Shown here: in pieces, positions 23,200-36,552 of the stretch
Numbering within the stretch: the stretch's first letter is position 1
How the letters are laid out: every line of letters starts with the position of its first letter
From: Auanema rhodensis
Lineage: Eukaryota; Nematoda; Chromadorea; Rhabditida; Rhabditidae
Direction: 5' to 3'
Length of the DNA stretch: 64,000 nt
Assembly (NCBI GenBank): GCA_964057225.1
Contig: OZ059898.1
Span: 18,267,267 to 18,331,266, forward strand
Notes under the pieces: generated by a model
The model's input: the letters and a program-made list of their open reading frames with translations, nothing else
Databases searched by the model: none
What the model was told of the DNA's origin: nothing
Position numbers and translations under genes: made by a program

Positions 23200-25311
23200 A
23201 ATGTAGTATAGTGCATTCGATGCGGATTTTTTAGCTGCGTCGATCTGTGTTATCAGATTTGCGCTAGCTTAAAAATGCACCGAGATATCAACTGAAATAA
23301 GTTCACACTTATATATCCTCGATTTTCACCCTGAAGAATTAATTTTTTTGTTGAAAAACATTGTCCATCGTGTTTGCCTTGAAAAAAGGAATCTAAAAAC
23401 ATCTACTTTTTGCTAAATTATTTTGAAATTTTTTGAAAAAATTTTTGTCAAAATGTTTTTGGAAGCAATGTTGAGTGTACATGGAAACTCAACATACACT
23501 AATGCATCATTTTTCAAACGATCATAACTAATTTTTGTATTAAGCGTTTCTCAAAGTAGTATAGTGCATTCGATGCGGATTTTTAAGCTGCGTCGATCTG
23601 TGTTATCAGATTTGCGCTAGCTTAAAAATGCACCGAGATATCAACTGATATAAGTTCACACTTATATCCTCGATTTTCACCCTGAAGAATTAATTTTTTC
23701 GTTGAATAACAATGTCCATCGTCTTTGCCTTGAAAAACTAAATCTGAAAACATCTACTTTTTGCTAAATTATTTTGAAATTTTTCGAAAAAATTTTTGTC
23801 AAAATGTTTTTGGAAGCAATGTTGAGTGTACATGGAAACTCAACATACACTAATGCATCATTTTTCAAACGATCATAACTAATTTTTGTATTAAGCGTTT
23901 CTCAATGTAGTATAGTGCATTCGATGCGGATTTTTTAGCTGCGTCGATCTGTGTTATCAGATTTGCGCTAGCTTAAAAATGCACCGAGATATCAACTGAA
24001 ATAAGTTCACACTTATATATCCTCGATTTTCACCCTGAAGAATTAATTTTTTTGTTGAAAAACATTGTCCATCGTGTTTGCCTTGAAAAAAGGAATCTAA
24101 AAACATCTACTTTTTGCTAAATTATTTTGAAATTTTTTGAAAAAATTTTTGTCAAAATGTTTTTGGAAGCAATGTTGAGTGTACATGGAAACTCAACATA
24201 CACTAATGCATCATTTTTCAAACGATCATAACTAATTTTTGTATTAAGCGTTTCTCAATGTAGTATAGTGCATTCGATGCGGATTTTTAAGCTGCGTCGA
24301 TCTGTGTTATCAGATTTGCGCTAGCTTAAAAATGCACCGAGATATCAACTGATATAAGTTCACACTTATATCCTCGATTTTCACCCTGAAGAATTAATTT
24401 TTTCGTTGAATAACAATGTCCATCGTCTTTGCCTTGAAAAACTAAATCTGAAAACATCTACTTTTTGCTAAATTATTTTGAAATTTTTCGAAAAAATTTT
24501 TGTCAAAATGTTTTTGGAAGCAATGTTGAGTGTACATGGAAACTCAACATACACTAATGCATCATTTTTCAAACGATCATAACTAATTTTTGTATTAAGC
24601 GTTTCTCAATGTAGTATAGTGCATTCGATGCGGATTTTTTAGCTGCGTCGATCTGTGTTATCAGATTTGCGCTAGCTTAAAAATGCACCGAGATATCAAC
24701 TGAAATAAGTTCACACTTATATATCCTCGATTTTCACCCTGAAGAATTAATTTTTTTGTTGAAAAACATTGTCCATCGTGTTTGCCTTGAAAAAAGGAAT
24801 CTAAAAACATCTACTTTTTGCTAAATTATTTTGAAATTTTTTGAAAAAATTTTTGTCAAAATGTTTTTGGAAGCAATGTTGAGTGTACATGGAAACTCAA
24901 CATACACTAATGCATCATTTTTCAAACGATCATAACTAATTTTTGTATTAAGCGTTTCTCAATGTAGTATAGTGCATTCGATGCGGATTTTTAAGCTGCG
25001 TCGATCTGTGTTATCAGATTTGCGCTAGCTTAAAAATGCACCGAGATATCAACTAATATAAGTTCACACTTATATCCTCGATTTTCACCCTGAAGAATTA
25101 ATTTTTTCGTTGAATAACAATGTCCATCGTCTTTGCCTTGAAAAACTAAATCTGAAAACATCTACTTTTTGCTAAATTATTTTGAAATTTTTTGAAAAAA
25201 TTTTTGTCAAAATGTTTTTGGAAGCAATGTTGAGTGTACATGGAAACTCAACATACACTAATGCATCATTTTTCAAACGATCATAACTAATTTTTGTATT
25301 AAGCGTTTCTC
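23200..25311. repeat. C+E dimer, 704-bp period, three copies
   Basis: Copies start at 23200, 23904 and 24608. Each has a 353-bp type C monomer (GATTTTTTAGC, GAAATAAG, TATATATCC) followed by a 351-bp monomer with AACAATG and AAACTAAATCTG (23553, 24257, 24961). The first E monomer still starts AAAGTAG as type D does, and the third has AACTAATATA, so the copies are not fully homogenised. Confidence 0.75.
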
Positions 25312-26013
25312 AATGTAGTATAGTGCATTTGATGCGGATTTTTAAGCTGCGTCGATCTGTGTTATCAGATTTGCGCTAGCTTAAAAATGCACCGAGATAT
25401 CAACTGATATAAGTTTACACTTATATCCTCGATTTTCACCCTGAAGAATTAATTTTTTCGTTGAATAACATTGTCCATCGTCTTTGCCTTGAAAAAAGGA
25501 ATCTAAAAACATCTACTTTTTGCTAAATTATTTTGAAATTTTTCGAAAAAATTTTTGTCAAAATGTTTTTGGAAGCAATGTTGAGTGTACATGGAAACTC
25601 AACATACACTAATGCATTATTTTTCAAACAATCATAACTAATTTTTGTATTAAGCGTTTTTCAATGTAGTATAGTGCATTTGATGCGGATTTTTAAGCTG
25701 CGTCGATCTGTGTTATCAAATTTGCGCTAGCTTAAAAATGCACCGAGATATCAACTAATATAAGTTCACACTTATATCCTCGATTTTCACCCTGAAGAAT
25801 TAATTTTTTCGTTGAATAACAATGTCCATCGTCTTTGCCTTGAAAAACTAAATCTGAAAACATCTACTTTTTGCTAAATTATTTTCAAAATTTTCGAAAA
25901 AATTTTTGTCAAAATGTTTTTGGAAGCAATGTTGAGTGTACATTGAAACTCAACATACACTAATGCATCATTTTTCAAACGATCATAACTAATTTTTGTA
26001 TTAAGCGTTTCTC

Positions 26014-26366
26014 AATGTAGTATAGTGCATTCGATGCGGATTTTTTAGCTGCGTCGATCTGTGTTATCAGATTTGCGCTAGCTTAAAAATGCACCGAGAT
26101 ATCAACTGAAATAAGTTCACACTTATATATCCTCGATTTTCACCCTGAAGAATTAATTTTTTCGTTGAATAACATTGTCCATCGTCTTTGCCTTGAAAAA
26201 AGGAATCTAAAAACATCTACTTTTTGCTGAATTATTCCGAAATTTTTCGAAAAAATTTTTGTCAAAATGTTTTTGGAAGCAATGTTGAGTGTACATGGAA
26301 ACTCAACATACACTAATGCATTATTTTTCAAACGATCATAACTAATTTTTGTATTAAGCGTTTTTC
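26014..26366. repeat. Chimeric monomer at the domain I/II junction
   Basis: The first part is type C: GATTTTTTAGC, AACTGAAATA and the two-base TATATATCC insertion. From about 26,160 it switches to the domain II form: TTTTTTCGTTGAATAAC, GTCTTTGCC and GCTGAATTATTCCG. The clearly type C monomers (17 of the 19 with the insertion) continue with TTTTTTTGTTGAAAAAC and GTGTTTGCC. It is the last type C head in the window, so the change of domain appears to be a recombination joint within one monomer. Confidence 0.7.
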
Positions 26367-28122
26367 AATGTAGTATAGTGCATTCGATGCGGATTTTTAA
26401 GCTGCGTCGATCTGTGTTATCAGACTTGCGCTAGCTTAAAAATGCACCGAGATATCAACTGATATAAGTTCACACTTATATCCTCGATTTTCACCCTGAA
26501 GAATTAATTTTTTCGTTGAATAACATTGTCCATCGTCTTTGCCTTGAAATAAGGAATCTAAAAACATTTACTTTTTGCTAAATTATTCTGAAATTTTTCG
26601 AAAAAATTTTTGTCAAAATGTTTTTGGAAGCAATGTTGAGTGTACATGGAAACTCAACATACACTAATGCATTATTTTTCAAACGATCATAACTAATTTT
26701 TGTATTACGCGTTTCTCAATGTAGTATATTGCATTCGATGCGGATTTTTAAGCTGCGTCGATCTGTGTTATCAGATTTGCGCTAGCTTAAAAATGCACCG
26801 AGATATCAACTGATATAAGTTCACACTTATATCCTCGATTTTCACCCTGAAGAATTAATTTTTTTCGTTGAATAACATTGTCCATCGTCTTTGCCTTGAA
26901 AAAAGGAATCTAAAAACATCTACTTTTTGCTAAATTATTCTGAAATTTTTCGAAAAAATTTTTGTCAAAATGTTTTTGGAAGCAATGTTGAGTGTACATG
27001 GAAACTCAACATACACTACTGCATCATTTTTCAAACGATCATAACTAATTTTTGTATTAAGCGTTTCTCAATGTAGTATAGTGCATTCGATGCGGATTTT
27101 TAAGCTGCGTCGATCTGTGTTATCAGATTTGCGCTAGCTTAAAAATGCACCGAGATATCAACTGATATAAGTTCACACTTATATCCTCGATTTTCACCCT
27201 GAAGAATTAATTTTTTCGTTGAATAACATTGTCCATCGTCTTTGCCTTGAAAAAAGGAATCTAAAAACATCTACTTTTTGCTAAATTATTTTCAAATTTT
27301 TCGAAAAAATTTTTGTCAAAATGTTTTTGGAAGCAATGTTGAGTGTACATGGAAACTCAACATACACTAATGCATTATTTTTCAAACGATCATAACTAAT
27401 TTTTGTATTAAGCGTTTCTCAATGTAGTATAGTGCATTGGATGCGGATTTTTAAGCTGCGTCGATCTGTGTTATCAGATTTGCGCTAGCTTAAAAATGCA
27501 CCGAGATATCAACTGATATAAGTTCACACTTATTTCCTCGATTTTCACCCTGAAGAATTAATTTTTTCGTTGAATAACATTGTCCATCGTCTTTGCCTTG
27601 AAAAAAGGAATCTAAAAACATCTACTTTTTGCTGAATTATCTCGAAATTTTTCGAAAAAATTTTTGTCAAAATGTTTTTGGAAGCAATGTTGAGTGTACA
27701 TGGAAACTCAACATACACTAATGCATTATTTTTCAAACGATCATAACTAATTTTTGTATTAAGCGTTTCTCAATGTAGTATAGTGCATTGGATGCGGATT
27801 TTTAAGCTGCGTCGATCTGTGTTATCAGATTTGCGCTAGCTTAAAAATGCACCGAGATATCAACTGATATAAGTTCACACTTATTTCCTCGATTTTCACC
27901 CTGAAGAATTAATTTTTTCGTTGAATAACATTGTCCATCGTCTTTGCCTTGAAAAAAGGAATCTAAAAACATCTACTTTTTGCTAAATTATTCTGAAATT
28001 TTTCGAAAAAATTTTTGTCAAAATGTTTTTGGAAGCAATGTTGAGTGTACATGGAAACTCAACATACACTAATGCATTATTTTTCAAACGATCATAACTA
28101 ATTTTTGTATTACGCGTTTCTC

Positions 28123-31100
28123 AATGTAGTATATTGCATTCGATGCGGATTTTTAAGCTGCGTCGATCTGTGTTATCAGATTTGCGCTAGCTTAAAAATG
28201 CACCGAGATATCAACTGATATAAGTTCACACTTATATCCTCGATTTTCACCCTGAAGAATTAATTTTTTTCGTTGAATAACATTGTCCATCGTCTTTGCC
28301 TTGAAAAAAGGAATCTAAAAACATCTACTTTTTGCTAAATTATTCTGAAATTTTTCGAAAAAATTTTTGTCAAAATGTTTTTGGAAGCAATGTTGAGTGT
28401 ACATGGAAACTCAACATACACTAATGCACCATTTTTCAAACGATCATAACTAATTTTTGTATTAAGCGTTTCTCAATGTAGTATAGTGCATTCGATGCGG
28501 ATTTTTAAGCTGCGTCGATCTGTGTTATCAGATTTGCGCTAGCTTAAAAATGCACCGAGATATCAACTGATATAAGTTCACACTTATATCCTCGATTTTC
28601 ACCCTGAAGAATTAATTTTTTCGTTGAATAACAATGTCCATCGTCTTTGCCTTGAAAAACTAAATCTGAAAACATCTACTTTTTGCTAAATTATTTTCAA
28701 ATTTTTCGAAAAAATTTTTGTCAAAATGTTTTTGGAAGCAATGTTGAGTGTACATGGAAACTCAACATACACTAATGCATCATTTTTCAAACGATCATAA
28801 CTAATTTTTGTATAAAGCGTTTCTCAATGTAGTATAGTGCATTCGATGCGGATTTTTAAGCTGCGTCGATCTGTGTTATCAGATTTGCGCTAGCTTAAAA
28901 ATGCACCGAGATATCAACTGATATAAGTTCACACTTATTTCCTCGATTTTCACCCTGAAGAATTAATTTTTTCGTTGAATAACATTGTCCATCGTCTTTG
29001 CCTTGAAAAAAGGAATCTAAAAACATCTTCTTTTTGCTAAATTATTTTGAAATTTTTTGAAAAAATTTTTGTCAAAATGTTTTTGGAAGCAATGTTGAGT
29101 GTACATGGAAACTCAACATACACTAATGCATCATTTTTCAAACGATCATAACTAATTTTTGTATAAAGCGTTTCTCAATGTAGTATAGTGCATTTGATGC
29201 GGATTTTTAAGCTGCGTCGATCTGTGTTATCAAATTTGCGCTAGCTTAAAAATGCACCGAGATATCAACTAATATAAGTTCACACTTATATCCTCGATTT
29301 TCACCCTGAAGAATTAATTTTTTCGTTGAATAACAATGTCCATCGTCTTTGCCTTGAAAAACTAAATCTGAAAACATCTACTTTTTGCTAAATTATTTTC
29401 AAATTTTTCGAAAAAATTTTTGTCAAAATGTTTTTGGAAGCAATGTTGAGTGTACATGGAAACTCAACATACACTAATGCATCATTTTTCAAACGATCAT
29501 AACTAATTTTTGTATAAAGCGTTTCTCAATGTAGTATAGTGCATTCGATGCGGATTTTTAAGCTGCGTCGATCTGTGTTATCAGATTTGCGCTAGCTTAA
29601 AAATGCACCGAGATATCAACTGATATAAGTTCACACTTATTTCCTCGATTTTCACCCTGAAGAATTAATTTTTTCGTTGAATAACATTGTCCATCGTCTT
29701 TGCCTTGGAAAAAGGAATCTAAAAACATCTTCTTTTTGCTAAATTATTTTGAAATTTTTTGAAAAAATTTTTGTCAAAATGTTTTTGGAAGCAATGTTGA
29801 GTGTACATGGAAACTCAACATACACTAATGCATCATTTTTCAAACGATCATAACTAATTTTTGTATAACGCGTTTCTCAATGTAGTATAGTGCATTCGAT
29901 GCGGATTTTTAAGCTGCGTCGATCTGTATTATCAGATTTGCGCTAGCTTAAAAATGCACCGAGATATCAACTGATATAAGTTCACACTTATATCCTCGAT
30001 TTTCACCCTGAAGAATTAATTTTTTCGTTGAATAACATTGTCCATCGTCTTCACCTTGAAAAAAGGAATCTAAAAACATCTACTTTTTGCTAAATTATTT
30101 TGAAATTTTTCGAAAAAATTTTTGTCAAAATGTTTTTGGAAGCAATGTTGAGTGTACATGGAAACTCAACATACACTAATGCATTATTTTTCAAACGATC
30201 ATAACTAATTTTTGTATTACGCGTTTCTCAATGTAGTATATTGCATTCGATGCGGATTTTTAAGCTGCGTCGATCTGTGTTATCAGATTTGCGCTAGCTT
30301 AAAAATGCACCGAGATATCAACTGATATAAGTTCACACTTATATCCTCGATTTTCACCCTGAAGAATTAATTTTTTTCGTTGAATAACATTGTCCATCGT
30401 CTTTGCCTTGAAAAAAGGAATCTAAAAACATCTACTTTTTGCTAAATTATTCTGAAATTTTTCGAAAAAATTTTTGTCAAAATGTTTTTGGAAGCAATGT
30501 TGAGTGTACATGGAAACTCAACATACACTAATGCACCATTTTTCAAACGATCATAACTAATTTTTGTATTAAGCGTTTCTCAATGTAGTATAGTGCATTC
30601 GATGCGGATTTTTAAGCTGCGTCGATCTGTGTTATCAGATTTGCGCTAGCTTAAAAATGCACCGAGATATCAACTGATATAAGTTCACACTTATATCCTC
30701 GATTTTCACCCTGAAGAATTAATTTTTTCGTTGAATAACAATGTCCATCGTCTTTGCCTTGAAAAACTAAATCTGAAAACATCTACTTTTTGCTAAATTA
30801 TTTTCAAATTTTTCGAAAAAATTTTTGTCAAAATGTTTTTGGAAGCAATGTTGAGTGTACATGGAAACTCAACATACACTAATGCATCATTTTTCAAACG
30901 ATCATAACTAATTTTTGTATAAAGCGTTTCTCAATGTAGTATAGTGCATTCGATGCGGATTTTTAAGCTGCGTCGATCTGTGTTATCAGATTTGCGCTAG
31001 CTTAAAAATGCACCGAGATATCAACTGATATAAGTTCACACTTATTTCCTCGATTTTCACCCTGAAGAATTAATTTTTTCGTTGAATAACATTGTCCATC

Positions 31101-32336
31101 GTCTTTGCCTTGAAAAAAGGAATCTAAAAACATCTTCTTTTTGCTAAATTATTTTGAAATTTTTTGAAAAAATTTTTGTCAAAATGTTTTTGGAAGCAAT
31201 GTTGAGTGTACATGGAAACTCAACATACACTAATGCATCATTTTTCAAACGATCATAACTAATTTTTGTATAAAGCGTTTCTCAATGTAGTATAGTGCAT
31301 TTGATGCGGATTTTTAAGCTGCGTCGATCTGTGTTATCAAATTTGCGCTAGCTTAAAAATGCACCGAGATATCAACTAATATAAGTTCACACTTATATCC
31401 TCGATTTTCACCCTGAAGAATTAATTTTTTCGTTGAATAACAATGTCCATCGTCTTTGCCTTGAAAAACTAAATCTGAAAACATCTACTTTTTGCTAAAT
31501 TATTTTCAAATTTTTCGAAAAAATTTTTGTCAAAATGTTTTTGGAAGCAATGTTGAGTGTACATGGAAACTCAACATACACTAATGCATCATTTTTCAAA
31601 CGATCATAACTAATTTTTGTATAAAGCGTTTCTCAATGTAGTATAGTGCATTCGATGCGGATTTTTAAGCTGCGTCGATCTGTGTTATCAGATTTGCGCT
31701 AGCTTAAAAATGCACCGAGATATCAACTGATATAAGTTCACACTTATTTCCTCGATTTTCACCCTGAAGAATTAATTTTTTCGTTGAATAACATTGTCCA
31801 TCGTCTTTGCCTTGGAAAAAGGAATCTAAAAACATCTTCTTTTTGCTAAATTATTTTGAAATTTTTTGAAAAAATTTTTGTCAAAATGTTTTTGGAAGCA
31901 ATGTTGAGTGTACATGGAAACTCAACATACACTAATGCATCATTTTTCAAACGATCATAACTAATTTTTGTATAACGCGTTTCTCAATGTAGTATAGTGC
32001 ATTCGATGCGGATTTTTAAGCTGCGTCGATCTGTATTATCAGATTTGCGCTAGCTTAAAAATGCACCGAGATATCAACTGATATAAGTTCACACTTATAT
32101 CCTCGATTTTCACCCTGAAGAATTAATTTTTTCGTTGAATAACATTGTCCATCGTCTTCACCTTGAAAAAAGGAATCTAAAAACATCTACTTTTTGCTAA
32201 ATTATTTTGAAATTTTTCGAAAAAATTTTTGTCAAAATGTTTTTGGAAGCAATGTTGAGTGTACATGGAAACTCAACATACACTAATGCATTATTTTTCA
32301 AACGATCATAACTAATTTTTGTATTACGCGTTTCTC
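28123..32336. repeat. 6-monomer higher-order unit, 2,107-bp period, two copies plus a partial third
   Basis: Copy 1 is 28123-30229, copy 2 is 30230-32336, and a third starts at 32337 but diverges within about 300 bp. Order: a 352-bp monomer with TATATTGCATTCG; AACAATG with TTTTCAAATTT; TATTTCC type; GCATTTGATG with TCAAATTTG; TATTTCC type with CCTTGGAAAAAGG and tail ATAACGCG; TGTATTAT with CTTCACC. CTTCACC (about 30,050 and 32,157) is confined to these two copies. A visible difference is that some type-specific marks (CCTTGGAAAAAGG) sit only in the fifth monomer of each. Confidence 0.8.
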
Positions 32337-35300
32337 AATGTAGTATATTGCATTCGATGCGGATTTTTAAGCTGCGTCGATCTGTGTTATCAGATTTGCG
32401 CTAGCTTAAAAATGCACCGAGATATCAACTGATATAAGTTCACACTTATATCCTCGATTTTCACCCTGAAGAATTAATTTTTTTCGTTGAATAACATTGT
32501 CCATCGTCTTTGCCTTGAAAAAAGGAATCTAAAAACATCTACTTTTTGCTAAATTATTCTGAAATTTTTCGAAAAAATTTTTGTCAAAATGTTTTTGGAA
32601 GCAATGTTGAGTGTACATGGAAACTCAACATACACTAATGCATCATTTTTCAAACGATCATAACTAATTTTTGTATTAAGCGTTTCTCAATGTAGTATAG
32701 TGCATTCGATGCGGATTTTTAAGCTGCGTCGATCTGTGTTATCAAATTTGCGCTAGCTTAAAAATGCACCGAGATATCAACTAATATAAGTTCACACTTA
32801 TATCCTCGATTTTCACCCTGAAGAATTAATTTTTTCGTTGAATAACATTGTCCATCGTCTTTACCTTGAAAAAAGGAATCTAAAAACATCTACTTTTTGC
32901 TAAATTATTTTGAAATTTTTCGAAAAAATTTTTGTCAAAATGTTTTTGGAAGCAATGTTGAGTGTACATGGAAACTCAACATACACTAATGCATTATTTT
33001 TCAAACGATCATAACTAATTTTTGTATTACGCGTTTCTCAATGTAGTATATTGCATTCGATGCGGATTTTTAAGCTGCGTCGATCTGTGTTATCAGATTT
33101 GCGCTAGCTTAAAAATGCACCGAGATATCAACTGATATAAGTTCACACTTATATCCTCGATTTTCACCCTGAAGAATTAATTTTTTTCGTTGAATAACAT
33201 TGTCCATCGTCTTTGCCTTGAAAAAAGGAATCTAAAAACATCTACTTTTTGCTAAATTATTCTGAAATTTTTCGAAAAAATTTTTGTCAAAATGTTTTTG
33301 GAAGCAATGTTGAGTGTACATGGAAACTCAACATACACTAATGCATCATTTTTCAAACGATCATAACTAATTTTTGTATTAAGCGTTTCTCAATGTAGTA
33401 TAGTGCATTCGATGCGGATTTTTAAGCTGCGTCGATCTGTGTTATCAAATTTGCGCTAGCTTAAAAATGCACCGAGATATCAACTAATATAAGTTCACAC
33501 TTATATCCTCGATTTTCACCCTGAAGAATTAATTTTTTCGTTGAATAACATCGTCCATCGTCTTTGCCTTGAAAAAAGGAATCTAAAAACATCTACTTTT
33601 TGCTGAATTATTTTGAAATTTTTCGAAAAAATTTTTGTCAAAATGTTTTTGGAAGCAATGTTGAGTGTACATGGAAACTCAACATACACTAATGCATTAT
33701 TTTTCAAACGATCATAACTAATTTTTGTATTAAGCGTTTCTCAATGTAGTATAGTGCATTCGATGCGGATTTTTAAGCTGCGTCGATCTGTGTTATCAGA
33801 TTTGCGCTAGCTTAAAAATGCACCGAGATATCAACTGATATAAGTTCACACTTATATCCTGGATTTTCACCCTGAAGAATTAATTTTTTCGTTGAATAAC
33901 AATGTCCATCGTCTTTGCCTTGAAAAACTAAATCTGAAAACATCTACTTTTTGCTAAATTATTTTGAAATTTTTCGAAAAAATTTTTGTCAAAATGTTTT
34001 TGGAAGCAATGTTGAGTGTACATGGAAACTCAACATACACTAATGCATCATTTTTCAAACGATCATAACTAATTTTTGTATTAAGCGTTTCTCAATGTAG
34101 TATAGTGCATTCGATGCGGATTTTTAAGCTGCGTCGATCTGTGTTATCAGATTTGCGCTAGCTTAAAAATGCACCGAGATATCAACTGATATAAGTTCAC
34201 ACTTATATCCTCGATTTTCACCCTGAAGATTTAATTTTTTCGTTGAATAACATTGTCCATCGTCTTTGCCTTGAAAAAAGGAATCTAAAAACATCTACTT
34301 TTTGCTAAATTATTTTGAAATTTTTCGAAAAAATTTTTGTCAAAATGTTTTTGGAAGCAATGTTGAGTGTACATGGAAACTCAACATACACTAATGCATC
34401 ATTTTTCAAACGATCATAACTAATTTTTGTATTAAGCGTTTCTCAATGTAGTATAGTGCATTCGATGCGGATTTTTAAGCTGCGTCGATCTGTGTTATCA
34501 GATTTGCGCTAGCTTAAAAATGCACCGAGATATCAACTGATATAAGTTCACACTTATATCCTCGATTTTCACCCTGAAGAATTAATTTTTTTCGTTGAAT
34601 AACATTGTCCATCGTCTTTGCCTTGAAAAAAGGAATCTAAAAACATCTACTTTTTGCTAAATTATTCTGAAATTTTTCGAAAAAATTTTTGTCAAAATGT
34701 TTTTGGAAGCAATGTTGAGTGTACATGGAAACTCAACATACACTAATGCATCATTTTTCAAACGATCATAACTAATTTTTGTATTAAGCGTTTCTCAATG
34801 TAGTATAGTGCATTCGATGCGGATTTTTAAGCTGCGTCGATCTGTGTTATCAAATTTGCGCTAGCTTAAAAATGCACCGAGATATCAACTAATATAAGTT
34901 CACACTTATATCCTCGATTTTCACCCTGAAGAATTAATTTTTTCGTTGAATAACATTGTCCATCGTCTTTACCTTGAAAAAAGGAATCTAAAAACATCTA
35001 CTTTTTGCTAAATTATTTTGAAATTTTTCGAAAAAATTTTTGTCAAAATGTTTTTGGAAGCAATGTTGAGTGTACATGGAAACTCAACATACACTAATGC
35101 ATTATTTTTCAAACGATCATAACTAATTTTTGTATTACGCGTTTCTCAATGTAGTATATTGCATTCGATGCGGATTTTTAAGCTGCGTCGATCTGTGTTA
35201 TCAGATTTGCGCTAGCTTAAAAATGCACCGAGATATCAACTGATATAAGTTCACACTTATATCCTCGATTTTCACCCTGAAGAATTAATTTTTTTCGTTG

Positions 35301-36552
35301 AATAACATTGTCCATCGTCTTTGCCTTGAAAAAAGGAATCTAAAAACATCTACTTTTTGCTAAATTATTCTGAAATTTTTCGAAAAAATTTTTGTCAAAA
35401 TGTTTTTGGAAGCAATGTTGAGTGTACATGGAAACTCAACATACACTAATGCATCATTTTTCAAACGATCATAACTAATTTTTGTATTAAGCGTTTCTCA
35501 ATGTAGTATAGTGCATTCGATGCGGATTTTTAAGCTGCGTCGATCTGTGTTATCAAATTTGCGCTAGCTTAAAAATGCACCGAGATATCAACTAATATAA
35601 GTTCACACTTATATCCTCGATTTTCACCCTGAAGAATTAATTTTTTCGTTGAATAACATCGTCCATCGTCTTTGCCTTGAAAAAAGGAATCTAAAAACAT
35701 CTACTTTTTGCTGAATTATTTTGAAATTTTTCGAAAAAATTTTTGTCAAAATGTTTTTGGAAGCAATGTTGAGTGTACATGGAAACTCAACATACACTAA
35801 TGCATTATTTTTCAAACGATCATAACTAATTTTTGTATTAAGCGTTTCTCAATGTAGTATAGTGCATTCGATGCGGATTTTTAAGCTGCGTCGATCTGTG
35901 TTATCAGATTTGCGCTAGCTTAAAAATGCACCGAGATATCAACTGATATAAGTTCACACTTATATCCTGGATTTTCACCCTGAAGAATTAATTTTTTCGT
36001 TGAATAACAATGTCCATCGTCTTTGCCTTGAAAAACTAAATCTGAAAACATCTACTTTTTGCTAAATTATTTTGAAATTTTTCGAAAAAATTTTTGTCAA
36101 AATGTTTTTGGAAGCAATGTTGAGTGTACATGGAAACTCAACATACACTAATGCATCATTTTTCAAACGATCATAACTAATTTTTGTATTAAGCGTTTCT
36201 CAATGTAGTATAGTGCATTCGATGCGGATTTTTAAGCTGCGTCGATCTGTGTTATCAGATTTGCGCTAGCTTAAAAATGCACCGAGATATCAACTGATAT
36301 AAGTTCACACTTATATCCTCGATTTTCACCCTGAAGATTTAATTTTTTCGTTGAATAACATTGTCCATCGTCTTTGCCTTGAAAAAAGGAATCTAAAAAC
36401 ATCTACTTTTTGCTAAATTATTTTGAAATTTTTCGAAAAAATTTTTGTCAAAATGTTTTTGGAAGCAATGTTGAGTGTACATGGAAACTCAACATACACT
36501 AATGCATCATTTTTCAAACGATCATAACTAATTTTTGTATTAAGCGTTTCTC
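32337..36552. repeat. 6-monomer higher-order unit, 2,108-bp period, two copies
   Basis: Copy 1 is 32337-34444 and copy 2 is 34445-36552. Matching monomers are 32689/34797 (TCAAATTTG, AACTAATATA, CTTTACC), 33040/35148 (TATATTGCATTCG, extra T), 33392/35500 (AACATCG, GCTGAATT), 33743/35851 (TATCCTGGATT, AAACTAAATCTG) and 34094/36202 (GAAGATTTAA). The first monomers differ at the TATATTGC/TATAGTGC site. The order differs from the adjoining 2,107-bp unit, so equal length does not mean the same unit. Confidence 0.8.

Larger units (their letters stand above)
1..26140. repeat. Domain I of the array: TATTTCC / TATATATCC monomer types
   Basis: This domain mixes a few recurring types. Type A has TGTATTAT, TATATCC, GTTGAAAAAC and GTGTTTGCC. 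Type B has TATTTCC, GTTGAATAAC, GTCTTTGCC and ATCTTCTTTT. Type C has GATTTTTTAGC, AACTGAAATA and TATATATCC (two extra bases) and is usually followed by type D, which starts AAAGTAG and often carries GTGTGCATGG. Type E has GAAAAACTAAATCTG with AACAATG. All but two of the 19 monomers with the TATATATCC insertion clearly follow the type C pattern; the exceptions are the chimeras at 4920 and 26014. None occurs beyond 26.4 kb. The boundary falls inside monomer 26014, which is chimeric. The domain also contains the longest duplicated units of the window. Confidence 0.8.
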
